Part shown: positions 45,170 to 53,824 of the stretch, one piece after another
Layout: each line of letters starts with the position of its first letter
How positions within the stretch are numbered: the stretch's first letter is position 1
NCBI GenBank assembly: GCA_028281285.1
Contig: JANQKF010000020.1
Location: 211,691-275,690 of the forward strand
Source of the DNA: Cyclobacteriaceae bacterium
Lineage (GTDB): Bacteria; Bacteroidota; Bacteroidia; Cytophagales; Cyclobacteriaceae
DNA length: 64,000 bases
Reading direction: 5' to 3'
Program-made: the position numbers and the translations under genes
Notes under the pieces: generated by a model
What the model was told of the DNA's origin: nothing
Seen by the model: only the letters and a program-made list of their open reading frames with translations
Database searches by the model: none

Positions 45170-46537
45170 ATGTCTAAGATTATAAAGCTCAAAAAAGGCT
45201 TTGACATTAATCTCGCAGGAAAGGCAGAAAAGAGGATCGCTGATTCTCCCCAACCCGAAACATTCGCAATCAAACCTCCCAATTTTATTGGCATGACTCG
45301 CCCAAAGCTTTTGGTAGCTGAGGGTGATAACGTAAAGGCCGGAACACCAGTGCTTTACGATAAAATGAAGGAGAGTGTAATGTATTGTGCGCCAGTCAGC
45401 GGTGAAATTGTCGAAATAAAGCGAGGAGCAAAAAGAAGGATTCTTGAAATCAAGATTCTGGCCGATAAGGAAATTGAATTCGAATCATTTCCTACTCACA
45501 ATGTTTCTGACATAACCAACCTAAGTCGTGAGGACGCTCAGGAAATTATGTTGAAAGGCGGAGTTTGGCCCAACATCATCCAAAGACCTTATGGTATTGT
45601 GGCTGATGAAAATGACAGTCCAAAAGCTATTTTCATTTCAACATTTGATTCTCATCCTTTGGCGGCTGACAATGCCTATGCATTAAAAGGACAGGAAGAA
45701 GCATTTCAGGCAGGAGTAAATATTCTTAGAAAATTCACTGAAGGAAAGATCCATTTGAACCACGACTCTGATGCAGAAGTATCTACCACTTTTGCCAATG
45801 TGGAGAATGTTCAGGACAACAAGTTTTCCGGTCCTCACCCATCGGGTAATGTTGGTATTCAAATACATCATATTGATCCCATCAATAAGGGAGATCTAGT
45901 ATGGACAGTTTCCCCATTTGGTGTTGCACAAATAGGAAAACTATTCTTAGGAGGAAAATATGATGCTTCCAAAAGGATAGCGTTAACTGGTTCTGAGGTG
46001 AAAAGTCCTCAGTACTATGAAACCTATATTGGGGCTTCCATCACCAAAATGGTAGCAGATAATGTCAAGCAGGATCATGTGCGATATATTTCAGGCAATG
46101 TCCTAACCGGAGAAAAAATTGAGGCTGATGGCTACATCAACTTCTATGACAGTTCTGTGACGGTAATCCCGGAAGGAGATTATGAAGAGGCCTTCGGATG
46201 GATTTTACCATCAAAGAAAAAACTGAGCTTCCATAGAGCATTTGGTCTTTTGTCGTTCATGAACAGTTCCAAAAAGGAATATGTTATCGATACAAATACA
46301 CATGGTGAGAAGCGGGCATTCGTGATGACTGGTGCATTTGAAAGAGTGGTTCCGATGGATATCTACTTTGATTATCTGTTCAAAGCCATCATGTCTGAAG
46401 ACTTTGACAACATGGAAGCACTTGGAATTTATGAGGTGATTGAAGAAGATGTCGCCCTATGCGAGTTTATCGATGTTTCAAAACATGATCTTCAAGATAT
46501 CTTGAGAGAAGGACTTACTTTAATTCAAACCAGTTAA
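45170..46537 (+). CDS. nqrA: Na+-translocating NADH:quinone oxidoreductase subunit A
   Basis: 455 residues, close to the typical 446. Peripheral cytoplasmic subunit of the Na+-NQR respiratory pump. It begins MSKIIKLKKGFDINLAGKAE, and carries the lipoyl-like ADNVKAG/GEIVEIKRGAKRRI region and a central HPSGNVGIQIHHIDPI motif typical of NqrA. No membrane helix. First gene of the nqr operon, 13 bp before nqrB. Confidence 0.95.
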   Translation: MSKIIKLKKGFDINLAGKAEKRIADSPQPETFAIKPPNFIGMTRPKLLVAEGDNVKAGTPVLYDKMKESVMYCAPVSGEIVEIKRGAKRRILEIKILADKEIEFESFPTHNVSDITNLSREDAQEIMLKGGVWPNIIQRPYGIVADENDSPKAIFISTFDSHPLAADNAYALKGQEEAFQAGVNILRKFTEGKIHLNHDSDAEVSTTFANVENVQDNKFSGPHPSGNVGIQIHHIDPINKGDLVWTVSPFGVAQIGKLFLGGKYDASKRIALTGSEVKSPQYYETYIGASITKMVADNVKQDHVRYISGNVLTGEKIEADGYINFYDSSVTVIPEGDYEEAFGWILPSKKKLSFHRAFGLLSFMNSSKKEYVIDTNTHGEKRAFVMTGAFERVVPMDIYFDYLFKAIMSEDFDNMEALGIYEVIEEDVALCEFIDVSKHDLQDILREGLTLIQTS

Positions 46538-46539
46538 TC

Positions 46540-46550
46540 GGAGGGGAGAT
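46540..46550 (+). promoter_or_regulatory. Strong Shine-Dalgarno before nqrB
   Basis: GGAGGGGAG at 46540-46548 ends 2 bp before the ATG at 46551, with the GGAGG core 6 bp upstream. Noted because Bacteroidota leaders usually lack such a sequence. Confidence 0.5.
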
Positions 46551-47750
46551 ATGAAATTTGTACAGAACGCATTTGACAAGATCAAGCCACACTTCGAGAA
46601 AGGTGGTAAGTGGGAGAAATTCCATCCGATCTATGAAGGGCACAGAACCTTGTTCTTCGCTCCAAAATTTGTGACCGGTAATAGGGGAGTTCAAATCCGA
46701 GACGGTATCGATTTGAAGCGAATGATGATGACCGTGATCATCGCTATGGTGCCTTGTCTCTTATTTGGTATCTGGAATGTCGGTCATCAATACTATTTGG
46801 CCACTGGCACTGAAGCAGCATTTTTAGATAAGGTGGCAATTGGTGCAATGAAGGTTGTTCCAATTATTGCAGTTTCTTATGCAGTGGGGCTTTTGACCGA
46901 ATTCACCATCTGTGTGATTCGTCAACATGACGTGAATGAAGGATTCCTGGTGACCGGGATGTTAATCCCATTGGTCGTCCCACCAACCATTCCTTTATGG
47001 CAAGTTGGATTAGCAACATTCTTTGCAGTTGTAATTGGTAAAGAAGTCTTTGGAGGAACCGGAATGAATATTTTGAACGTGGCATTGACTGCCAGAGCAT
47101 TCCTTTACTTCGCTTATCCTTCTCAAATTTCAGGTGAGATATGGACATATCTTGGCGATAAAGCTACAGTTGACGGATACTCAGGAGCTACTTCGTTGGC
47201 ATTGGCGGTTGAGGCATCAAATGAAGGTGTTGCCGTAGCCGATAAACTTGCCCAGACTAACACAGTACTAGGTGGAGATTTCTTTAGTATTTCCAATATG
47301 TTCATGGGGCTGATTCCAGGTTCGATTGGTGAAACTTCAACATTGGCAGCACTTATTGGGGGAATCATTTTGATTGCAACAGGAGTAGGTAGCTGGAAAA
47401 TAATTGTGAGTGTATTTGGTGGTGCATTTTTGACTGGCATGTTGATGAATGCCGTAGCCGTTAATACTTACATGGAAATGGATCCGATGTATCATATGGT
47501 TATCGGAGGTTTGGCATTTGGTGCAGTCTTTATGGCGACTGACCCGGTCTCAGCGGCTCAAACCGAAAGAGGCAAGTGGATTTATGGATTTATGATAGGG
47601 GCATTAACCATTATAATTCGAGTATTGAATCCGGCATATCCTGAGGGAATTATGTTGGCGATACTATTTATGAATGTATTTGCCCCACTGATCGATTACT
47701 ATGTAGTTCAAGCAAACAAGAAAAGGAGGTTAGCACGTGCGACAGTCTAA
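46551..47750 (+). CDS. nqrB: Na+-translocating NADH:quinone oxidoreductase subunit B
   Basis: 399 residues, a polytopic membrane subunit that carries covalently bound FMN and riboflavin. The flavinylation motif SGATSLALA places the FMN-linked threonine at residue 214. Near the end, FMATDPVSAAQTERGKWIYG is the conserved RnfD/NqrB block. Its flavinylation needs an ApbE transferase, which is not in the window. The stop overlaps the GTG start of nqrC by 14 bp. Confidence 0.95.
   Translation: MKFVQNAFDKIKPHFEKGGKWEKFHPIYEGHRTLFFAPKFVTGNRGVQIRDGIDLKRMMMTVIIAMVPCLLFGIWNVGHQYYLATGTEAAFLDKVAIGAMKVVPIIAVSYAVGLLTEFTICVIRQHDVNEGFLVTGMLIPLVVPPTIPLWQVGLATFFAVVIGKEVFGGTGMNILNVALTARAFLYFAYPSQISGEIWTYLGDKATVDGYSGATSLALAVEASNEGVAVADKLAQTNTVLGGDFFSISNMFMGLIPGSIGETSTLAALIGGIILIATGVGSWKIIVSVFGGAFLTGMLMNAVAVNTYMEMDPMYHMVIGGLAFGAVFMATDPVSAAQTERGKWIYGFMIGALTIIIRVLNPAYPEGIMLAILFMNVFAPLIDYYVVQANKKRRLARATV
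47723..47739 (+). promoter_or_regulatory. Shine-Dalgarno and GTG start of nqrC
   Basis: AAGGAGGT at 47723-47730 is a full anti-16S match, 6 bp before the GTG at 47737. It decides the nqrC start inside the end of nqrB. Confidence 0.6.
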
Positions 47751-48513
47751 TACTTATATTATTGTATTCTCGCTAATACTTACTGCTGTACTAGGAGGAT
47801 TACTTTCTGGAGTTTCCCAGGTATTGGGACCAACTCAGAAGAAAGCGCAGGATTTGGACACCAAGAAGCAGATTCTTGGAGCTGTAATGCCAATGGATGA
47901 CATTAAGAAGATGGAATCGGAGGCCATTTTGGAGCTTTATAGCCAGGTAATTACTTCTGAAGTGGCAGATTTCAGAGGAGATTTGATCACCACCAACGAA
48001 AAAGGTGGACCGATGGTGGCTGAAGAAGTTAACATTGAGAAGAATTACAAAAAGGCGGCTGAAGAAAGACAGTATCCGATTTTTAAATATCATCAACCGG
48101 GTCAGGCCGATCAGGTTGAGGCCTATATTGTACCTGTCTACGGGGCAGGACTCTGGGATGCAATCTGGGGCTTCATGGCATTAGAAACTAATCTGGAGTC
48201 AATCAAAGGGATTACGTTTGGTCACAAAGGTGAAACTCCCGGTTTGGGAGCCAGAATTACTGAAGCCGAGGTTCAGGGACGATTCAGTGGTAAAACATTT
48301 GTAGATACAAATGGTAATGTGGTGGAAATGCAAATGATAAAAGGGGAGAACAACCCTCAGTCAAAACTTGGTCCACATAAAATCGATGGCTTGTCAGGAG
48401 CAACTTTGACCGCCAACGGAGTGAATGATATGATGAATGCTTATTACGGGTATTATCAGAATTATTTTAACAAGCATGTGCGCAACAATGCCACGGCTTT
48501 AAATCAACAATGA
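47737..48513 (+). CDS. nqrC: Na+-translocating NADH:quinone oxidoreductase subunit C
   Basis: 258 residues from a GTG. One N-terminal membrane helix (about 5-25) followed by a periplasmic FMN-binding domain. The covalent FMN site is SGATLTANGV with Thr223. Also GLWDAIWGFMAL and GETPGLGARI, both standard in NqrC/RnfG. Embedded in nqrABCDE, 16 bp before nqrD. Confidence 0.95.
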   Translation: MRQSNTYIIVFSLILTAVLGGLLSGVSQVLGPTQKKAQDLDTKKQILGAVMPMDDIKKMESEAILELYSQVITSEVADFRGDLITTNEKGGPMVAEEVNIEKNYKKAAEERQYPIFKYHQPGQADQVEAYIVPVYGAGLWDAIWGFMALETNLESIKGITFGHKGETPGLGARITEAEVQGRFSGKTFVDTNGNVVEMQMIKGENNPQSKLGPHKIDGLSGATLTANGVNDMMNAYYGYYQNYFNKHVRNNATALNQQ

Positions 48514-48529
48514 TCACAACTAGACACTA

Positions 48530-49195
48530 ATGAGCACAGAAACTTTAGAAGCACCGGTTGTAAAAGAGAGGGAAGCGTTACTCTCCAAGCGAAGAAAGAA
48601 ATTTATTACTGATCCGCTGAATGATGATAATCCAATTACCGTGCAGGTACTTGGAATTTGTTCAGCACTGGCTGTGACGACTCAGATGAAGCCTACCTTG
48701 GTAATGGCGTTGTCAGTGATCTTTGTGATGATCTTTTCGAATCTCACCATTTCGTTGATGAGAAACCTGGTTCCAACCAGGGTAAGGATCATTGTTCAGC
48801 TGGCTGTGGTAGCCACCTTGGTGACCTTGGTTAATGAAGTATTGAAAGCATATGCTTTTGATATGTACAAGGAGTTATCAGTTTTCATCGGATTGATTAT
48901 CACTAACTGTATCGTAATGGGGCGCCTTGAGGCATTTGCATTAGGCAACAAACCTTACGATTCGGTTCTGGATGGCCTGGGAAGTGGATTAGGTTACTCC
49001 TGGATCATTTTGGCTGTGGCCTTCTTCAGAGAGATCTGGGGTTCGGGAAAAGTATTTGGTTACCCTGTTTTTGATGCCATCGGATTTGAGAATGTAGCAT
49101 TGAATGGCTTGATGGTTTCACCGGTTGGAGCCTTCATTGTTTTGGGTGTCATTATCTGGGTACAGCGAACTAAAACAGGTTACGTAGAACACTAA
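48530..49195 (+). CDS. nqrD: Na+-translocating NADH:quinone oxidoreductase subunit D
   Basis: 221 residues, about six membrane helices. Cys44 (ICSALAVTT) and Cys127 (TNCIVMGRLEAFA) match the two conserved half-helix cysteines that, with their NqrE counterparts, hold the intramembrane iron centre. The hydrophilic N-terminal extension (about residues 1-25, STETLEAPVVKERE) is longer than in the Vibrio protein. 13 bp before nqrE. Confidence 0.95.
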   Translation: MSTETLEAPVVKEREALLSKRRKKFITDPLNDDNPITVQVLGICSALAVTTQMKPTLVMALSVIFVMIFSNLTISLMRNLVPTRVRIIVQLAVVATLVTLVNEVLKAYAFDMYKELSVFIGLIITNCIVMGRLEAFALGNKPYDSVLDGLGSGLGYSWIILAVAFFREIWGSGKVFGYPVFDAIGFENVALNGLMVSPVGAFIVLGVIIWVQRTKTGYVEH

Positions 49196-49208
49196 ATTTT
49201 AGGCAATC

Positions 49209-49820
49209 ATGGATTTAATCAACTTAGGTATAAAATCGATCTTTATTGAGAACATGGTGTTCGCCTATTTCTTAGGGATGTGTTCTTTCCTGGCAGTTTC
49301 TAAAAAGGTGTCTACTGCCTTTGGTCTGGGACTGGCTGTAGTTTTCGTACTGACCATCACAGTGCCGATGAACTGGCTGCTGAATGAATACATCTTAAAC
49401 GAAGGAGCGTTAACATGGCTCGGAGCGGGCTTTGCAGAGATTGACTTGAGTTTCCTCCGTTTTATCATGTTCATCGCCATCATCGCTGCAATGGTACAGT
49501 TGGTGGAAATGACTATCGAGAAATTCTCTCCTGCACTTTACGGTTCACTAGGTATCTTCTTACCATTGATCGCGGTAAACTGTGCAATCCTTGGTTCTTC
49601 TCTTTTTATGGCACAGAGAGATTATACAGTTGCTGAGGCTTCTGTATTCGGATTCGGTTCCGGGTTCGGGTTCTTCCTGGCGATCGTTGCTCTTGCGGCA
49701 ATTAGGGAGAAACTACGTTACTCTAACGTGCCAAACGGGCTGAAGGGCCTAGGTATCACCATGTTCATTACCGGCTTGATGGGTATCGCCTTTATGAGTT
49801 TTATGGGTATATCCTTGTAA
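49209..49820 (+). CDS. nqrE: Na+-translocating NADH:quinone oxidoreductase subunit E
   Basis: 203 residues, the inverted-topology partner of NqrD. Conserved Cys25 ([11 protein letters not shown]) and Cys124 ([11 protein letters not shown]). [22 protein letters not shown] is close to the family consensus over that stretch. It is the last gene of the cluster: nqrF, the NADH/FAD/2Fe-2S subunit normally next, does not follow, and a terminator lies 31 bp downstream. Confidence 0.95.
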   Translation: MDLINLGIKSIFIENMVFAYFLGMCSFLAVSKKVSTAFGLGLAVVFVLTITVPMNWLLNEYILNEGALTWLGAGFAEIDLSFLRFIMFIAIIAAMVQLVEMTIEKFSPALYGSLGIFLPLIAVNCAILGSSLFMAQRDYTVAEASVFGFGSGFGFFLAIVALAAIREKLRYSNVPNGLKGLGITMFITGLMGIAFMSFMGISL

Positions 49821-49851
49821 GTGAGGAGATAAGTAAGAGATTAAGTTAAAG

Positions 49852-49877
49852 GCCTGCTCAAATGAGTGGGCTTTTTT
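49852..49877 (+). terminator. Terminator of the nqr operon
   Basis: GCCTGCTC at 49852-49859 pairs with GAGTGGGC at 49864-49871 (two G-U pairs) and is followed by TTTTTT. It closes the operon after nqrE. Confidence 0.75.
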
Positions 49878-49939
49878 ATTGAAATACCACAATTGATCAA
49901 CTTATACTAGTTATAGCAGAGTTGAATTCAATAGCTTGA

Positions 49940-50758
49940 TTAGTTTTCTAGGGGGTAAAGGTCAAGATTAAGGCCGTCTAGGTACGCTATTCTGTTAGGT
50001 ATGACTTCTCGAATTCTGTTGAAGTTTGAAGAGCCTAATGATTCTTGGAAGAACTTTTGACCCAAATAAGCAATCATCGTTTCTGCTAAATCTTCTCTGG
50101 TTGGGTTTCTGTACGCATAATCAGAAATGAACGAATTGTCAGTTCTTTGAGAATGCAACCAACCGGAGGTGCCATTGAGCTTCGCATCAATTGCCGCATG
50201 TGTGGTTTCATGAATTAGTAATTCTTCAATTCTACCATTGTCGATTGCATTTTTGAATGTGTCAACGTGAATGAGAATGCTTCCAAGATTGGGTGCTATG
50301 ACTATTTGTCCGCCTCTCGGAGTACCTTTTTCTGCATGAACTACAACAAAATGCGTCCCTTTTCTTAAGACCGCAGGAAGCCTGCCGATGTGCATTGCGT
50401 ATTCTTGTGAAAGTTCAAGGCTGCGGTTATAATCGATTTCCTTATTGACAAGGAAAATAATGGTTACGTTATCGTCAAAATGAGCAGTAAAGGAAAACAT
50501 CGTTAAGGTAATCCTCCCTTCAATTCTTCCGTCATAAACTGTTCGAGTTTGTTCTCCGGTATCAAGGATTTTGACAAATGTGGATCGATCATTGACCGAC
50601 ATCATGTTCTTTAGACTATAAGACAAGGCACCCTGATATGCCACCCGTCCGGGAGTAGCAGGGGTAGAAGGATCTGTGTCTTCATTTTGACCGCATGAAA
50701 TTAAAAAGTGGATACAGACCAATATGATAATAGCGAATGGCAGTCCCTTGTCTGACAT
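49940..50758 (-). CDS. Putative zinc metallopeptidase-like lipoprotein (HExxH)
   Basis: 272 residues with a lipoprotein signal (MSDKGLPFAIIILVCIHFLI, then SC, Cys22). After a low-complexity linker (DPSTPATPG) comes a domain with HETTH at 183-187, a zincin active-site motif (two His ligands and catalytic Glu). NPTREDLAETMIAYLG downstream offers Glu222 or Glu226 as third ligand, in the manner of gluzincins. Length and the missing prodomain do not fit a named peptidase family I recognise. Expected at the inner or outer membrane facing the periplasm or surface. Single gene on the minus strand. Confidence 0.65.
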   Translation of the reverse strand: MSDKGLPFAIIILVCIHFLISCGQNEDTDPSTPATPGRVAYQGALSYSLKNMMSVNDRSTFVKILDTGEQTRTVYDGRIEGRITLTMFSFTAHFDDNVTIIFLVNKEIDYNRSLELSQEYAMHIGRLPAVLRKGTHFVVVHAEKGTPRGGQIVIAPNLGSILIHVDTFKNAIDNGRIEELLIHETTHAAIDAKLNGTSGWLHSQRTDNSFISDYAYRNPTREDLAETMIAYLGQKFFQESLGSSNFNRIREVIPNRIAYLDGLNLDLYPLEN

Positions 50759-50941
50759 AATAATTCTAACTGAATAGCCTAGTGCTTTAAAGATACGTAA
50801 GTGGCCTCATAAGTTGTCAGGCCTTTGCAGTGATTGGTGCTTTTGTCGATGTGAATGATTGAATAATTTTGGACACAAAATTCGAAAATATGGCTTTGAG
50901 GTTTAAAGGAGGAAACTCAAAATACGAAATGACAATATCAA

Positions 50942-50968
50942 AAAACCCTCTCAGGACGAGAGGGTTTT
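50942..50968. terminator. Bidirectional terminator-like hairpin
   Basis: CCCTCTC (50946-50952) and GAGAGGG (50958-50964) form a 7-bp GC-rich stem, flanked by an A run on the left and a T run on the right, so it could end transcription from either side. On the minus strand it lies about 50 bp downstream of the marR-type gene. The rest of the 258-bp gap (50759-51016) shows nothing convincing. Confidence 0.6.
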
Positions 50969-51016
50969 GTTTTGTGCGGGTCCCAGGTCAGACACCTCAC
51001 GCTTTAGGTTATATCG

Positions 51017-51466
51017 TCAATTTTTTTGATCGTGCACATAAGCTTCAAGTTTTTGAGAAGCTTCGAACACATTTTTAATCAGTCCATTTGCCTCTGGAGT
51101 GCCTAAAGGACTGGCATACTTACCGAAAAGCCGCTCCCAGGCTTTTTGGATGTCAGCGTTAATCTCGACTGCTTTCTGAGTAGGGTAGACCTTGGTGCTT
51201 CTGCCTTCCGGTTTGCGCTGAAGAAAGCCTCGATATTCCATTTTCTCAATGAATCGTGTGATCGTAGAGGGCTTAAGCATCATTTCCCGGCTTATTTCTA
51301 GTGGTTGAATTCCCGGTGAGGCATTCACTAACATCAAAAGAAAGGCGTAGGAGGAAGTGAGCCCGGTTGAAGCGAAAGCATCATCTGCCATCCTTGTCAT
51401 AACCCGGGATAAGACGTTTGCTGTATAGTAAAGGCAGTCTGAAAAGGGTAGGGATTTGCTTTTCAT
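51017..51466 (-). CDS. MarR-family transcriptional regulator
   Basis: 149 residues, winged helix-turn-helix. The recognition region is EISREMMLKPSTITRFIEKMEYRGFLQRKPEGRSTKVYPTQKA: helix alpha4 STITRFIEKME and a wing with the usual Gly-Arg-Ser. Divergent from the ABC exporter operon at 51574 with a palindrome between them, which suggests it controls both. Such regulators usually respond to small hydrophobic or phenolic compounds; the ligand here is unknown. Confidence 0.85.
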   Translation of the reverse strand: MKSKSLPFSDCLYYTANVLSRVMTRMADDAFASTGLTSSYAFLLMLVNASPGIQPLEISREMMLKPSTITRFIEKMEYRGFLQRKPEGRSTKVYPTQKAVEINADIQKAWERLFGKYASPLGTPEANGLIKNVFEASQKLEAYVHDQKN

Positions 51467-51484
51467 ATATTAAAGATAATTGTA

Positions 51485-51502
51485 TTTGCTTGTACATACA
51501 AA
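51485..51502. promoter_or_regulatory. Putative MarR operator
   Basis: TTTGCTTGTACATACAAA is an 18-bp imperfect palindrome centred on TGTACA, 14 of 18 positions symmetric, in the 107-bp gap between the marR-type gene and the ABC operon. Size and position fit a MarR dimer site. Confidence 0.5.
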
Positions 51503-51573
51503 TATTTAATTAAACAATTTTGAACCTATTCTTAAATCGGAAGACCTTAAATAACAGTGTTGTATAAAATGCC

Positions 51574-52419
51574 ATGATCAGCGTACAAAATCTTTCCTAC
51601 AAATACCCTTCAGCAGACATCCAAGCACTTTCAACAGTCGATTTCAATATTGAACGTGGAGAAATCTTTGGGTTTCTAGGGCCAAATGGCTCCGGAAAGA
51701 CGACCACACAAAAGGTACTTTTTAAACTATTGACCGGCTATGATGGGCAAGCACAAATTGACGGTGTTGAGGCTCGTGACTGGGACGAATCCCTTTATCA
51801 GAGGATTGGTGTATCCTTTGAACTGCCCAATCATTACCTTAAACTCACCGCTTTGGAAAACCTAAACTTCTTCGGAGCTTTTTATCCACGACAGCTTGAT
51901 CCACTAGAAGTCCTGGAGATGGTCGATTTGAAAGAAGATGCTAATAGGAGAGTGGCTGACTTTTCTAAGGGGATGAAGATGCGACTAAATTTCGCTCGTT
52001 CTTTTCTTCATGATCCGGAAGTGTTGTTTTTAGACGAACCCACGTCAGGTTTGGACCCGGTCAATGCCAAGACCGTAAAGAATATCATACTTGAGCTTAA
52101 AAGTCGAGGGAAGACTATTTTTCTGACTACGCATCAGATGTACGATGCGGACGAGCTTTGTGATCGTGTTGCTTTTATTGTAGAAGGGCACATTAAAGCC
52201 TGCGATGCACCAAAGAACCTGAAGCTAAAGTATGGCAAGTCTTCTGTTGAAGTACAGCTTGCCCATGGAAGTGGAAAGTCGGTGTTTGACATTCAGGATT
52301 TAGGAAATAATGTGGAGTTCCTGGCTTTCATCAAGTCAGCAGAAGTGGAGACCATACACTCCAAAGAAGCATCGCTGGATGATATTTTTTTATCAGTCAC
52401 AGGAAAATCATTGGTATGA
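51574..52419 (+). CDS. ABC transporter ATP-binding protein
   Basis: 281 residues. Walker A GPNGSGKTT at 36-44, signature FSKGMK at 130-135 (in place of LSGGQ, common in ABC-2 exporters), Walker B VLFLDEP at 150-156 and H-loop His187. The C-terminal 60 residues form an accessory domain. Drives the two permeases encoded directly downstream; the stop overlaps the next ATG (ATGA). The three-gene layout, ATPase followed by two small permeases, resembles systems annotated as fluoroquinolone exporters, but the substrate is not deducible. Not a MacB-type ATPase, so unlikely to serve the permease array. Confidence 0.92.
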   Translation: MISVQNLSYKYPSADIQALSTVDFNIERGEIFGFLGPNGSGKTTTQKVLFKLLTGYDGQAQIDGVEARDWDESLYQRIGVSFELPNHYLKLTALENLNFFGAFYPRQLDPLEVLEMVDLKEDANRRVADFSKGMKMRLNFARSFLHDPEVLFLDEPTSGLDPVNAKTVKNIILELKSRGKTIFLTTHQMYDADELCDRVAFIVEGHIKACDAPKNLKLKYGKSSVEVQLAHGSGKSVFDIQDLGNNVEFLAFIKSAEVETIHSKEASLDDIFLSVTGKSLV

Positions 52420-53114
52420 GAAATCAATTGTCCCATCTGCTGAAATATGACTTTCTATTACTTCAGCGGAATAATGTAATTACCGCTTCCATAGTAATCA
52501 CAGGAATTTATATCGGAGTTTTTCAGGCTCTCTCTTCTTTACCCAATGCACAAAAGCTATTGGTGTTAATTCTGTTTGTGGACCCTGTGATTCTGGGTTT
52601 CCTCTTTATTGGTGTAATGGTTTTGTTCGAAACCAGTGAAAACACCTTACAGGCGTTAAGTGTGAGTCCGATCAAATTACAGATGTATCTGTTTTCGAAG
52701 TCGATCGCGCTGAGTTTGATGGCAGTCTTCTGTTGCATCTTGATGATAATAGCCGCATACGGACTTGACTTCAATATCTTACATTTTCTTTTCGCCAGTA
52801 CTCTCACCGCTGTAATGTTGTCTTTTATTGGATTTATTGCGGTTGCAGGAGAAACTTCGATCAATCGCTTTATACTTAGGGTTCTGGCCGTTGTGCTATT
52901 CTTATCCATTCCGTTTTTTGGCTATTTTGGAGTAGTCTCGAATTACTGGTTCGTACTTTTTCCATCAACACCCGCTTTGGCATTGTTTGATCTTTCTTTC
53001 AGTGAAAGCACACGATTTGTCGATTTACTTTGGCCTTATCTGGGAACGACCTTTTGGGTGATACTTGCCTATTTTTTGGCAAGAATGAGAATCGTTAAAA
53101 GCTTTGTTCTATGA
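52416..53114 (+). CDS. ABC-2 type exporter permease, subunit 1
   Basis: 232 residues, about six membrane helices (for example 22-40, 47-68, 92-113, 120-142, 150-170, 205-225). ABC-2-like segment ETSENTLQALSVSPIKLQMYLFSK between TM2 and TM3 is the cytoplasmic coupling region. Overlaps the ATPase gene and the next permease gene by 4 bp at each end, so translation is coupled and the two permeases probably form a heterodimer. Confidence 0.85.
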   Translation: MRNQLSHLLKYDFLLLQRNNVITASIVITGIYIGVFQALSSLPNAQKLLVLILFVDPVILGFLFIGVMVLFETSENTLQALSVSPIKLQMYLFSKSIALSLMAVFCCILMIIAAYGLDFNILHFLFASTLTAVMLSFIGFIAVAGETSINRFILRVLAVVLFLSIPFFGYFGVVSNYWFVLFPSTPALALFDLSFSESTRFVDLLWPYLGTTFWVILAYFLARMRIVKSFVL

Positions 53115-53824
53115 GAAAATTAGCAACCTTCTCTCTTCAGGACGTACGTCAAATTGCACGTGATAAGACATTGAAATTCTACGTTGTTGTTCCCTTTTTG
53201 CTGGTTGCCCTGGTCAGGTATCTCATCCCATATCTTACAGAGATTTATCCTCAGCTTATTTCCTCTTATCCAATGATAATGATGTTCACTGCCATTCAGG
53301 CATCCATCATGTTTGGGTTTATTACCTCCTTCCTGCTCCTTGACGAAAAAGATGAAGGGCTTCTTCCAATTTTAAGAGTGCTACCAATTACATCCGGTTA
53401 CTTTATTATATATCGATTGTTATTAGGAGGATTGGCTTCGTTCACCATGGCATTGATTACTATACATACGTCAGGAATTGCCTATCCCGGATTTTATAAA
53501 TCAGTTTTGCTTTCTATTCAATATGGACTTGCCGCACCTTTAATCACTTTGGTAGTTGCCACATTTGCCAAAAATAAGGTAGAAGGAATGGCCTGCTTCA
53601 AGGGAGTGGATCTATTGTTCATACTCCCATTATTGTCATTTCTTATCGCCTCGATCCCTAAGCAGGTTTTTCTACCATTACCTACGTATTGGACCTTTCG
53701 ATTATATGAGGCCTCGATAATTGGAGAAGCGCTAGGGTTGTATTTCTGGATTGGGACGTTAGTTTACCTCGTATTAATTACCTTCCTTTTTGGACAATTC
53801 AGGAAACGCGTGTTTGATCGATAA
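53111..53824 (+). CDS. ABC-2 type exporter permease, subunit 2
   Basis: 237 residues, about six membrane helices, starting MRKLATFSLQDVRQIARDKTLKFY (an N-terminal amphipathic segment typical of ABC-2 permeases) and with the coupling region LLDEKDEGLLPILRVLPITSGYFI. The C-terminal 26 bp overlap the convergent gene at 53799. Confidence 0.85.
   Translation: MRKLATFSLQDVRQIARDKTLKFYVVVPFLLVALVRYLIPYLTEIYPQLISSYPMIMMFTAIQASIMFGFITSFLLLDEKDEGLLPILRVLPITSGYFIIYRLLLGGLASFTMALITIHTSGIAYPGFYKSVLLSIQYGLAAPLITLVVATFAKNKVEGMACFKGVDLLFILPLLSFLIASIPKQVFLPLPTYWTFRLYEASIIGEALGLYFWIGTLVYLVLITFLFGQFRKRVFDR

Noticed and set aside
50869..51078. 69-residue open frame (plus strand) in the gap before the marR-type gene
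   Set aside because: It runs through the terminator hairpin and into the 3' end of the marR-type gene on the other strand, has no recognisable domain and no supporting start context.
51574..52419. This ABC ATPase as the energy source for the 15-permease array
   Set aside because: Its SKGMK signature, C-terminal accessory domain and two 4-bp-coupled ABC-2 permeases tie it to its own exporter.
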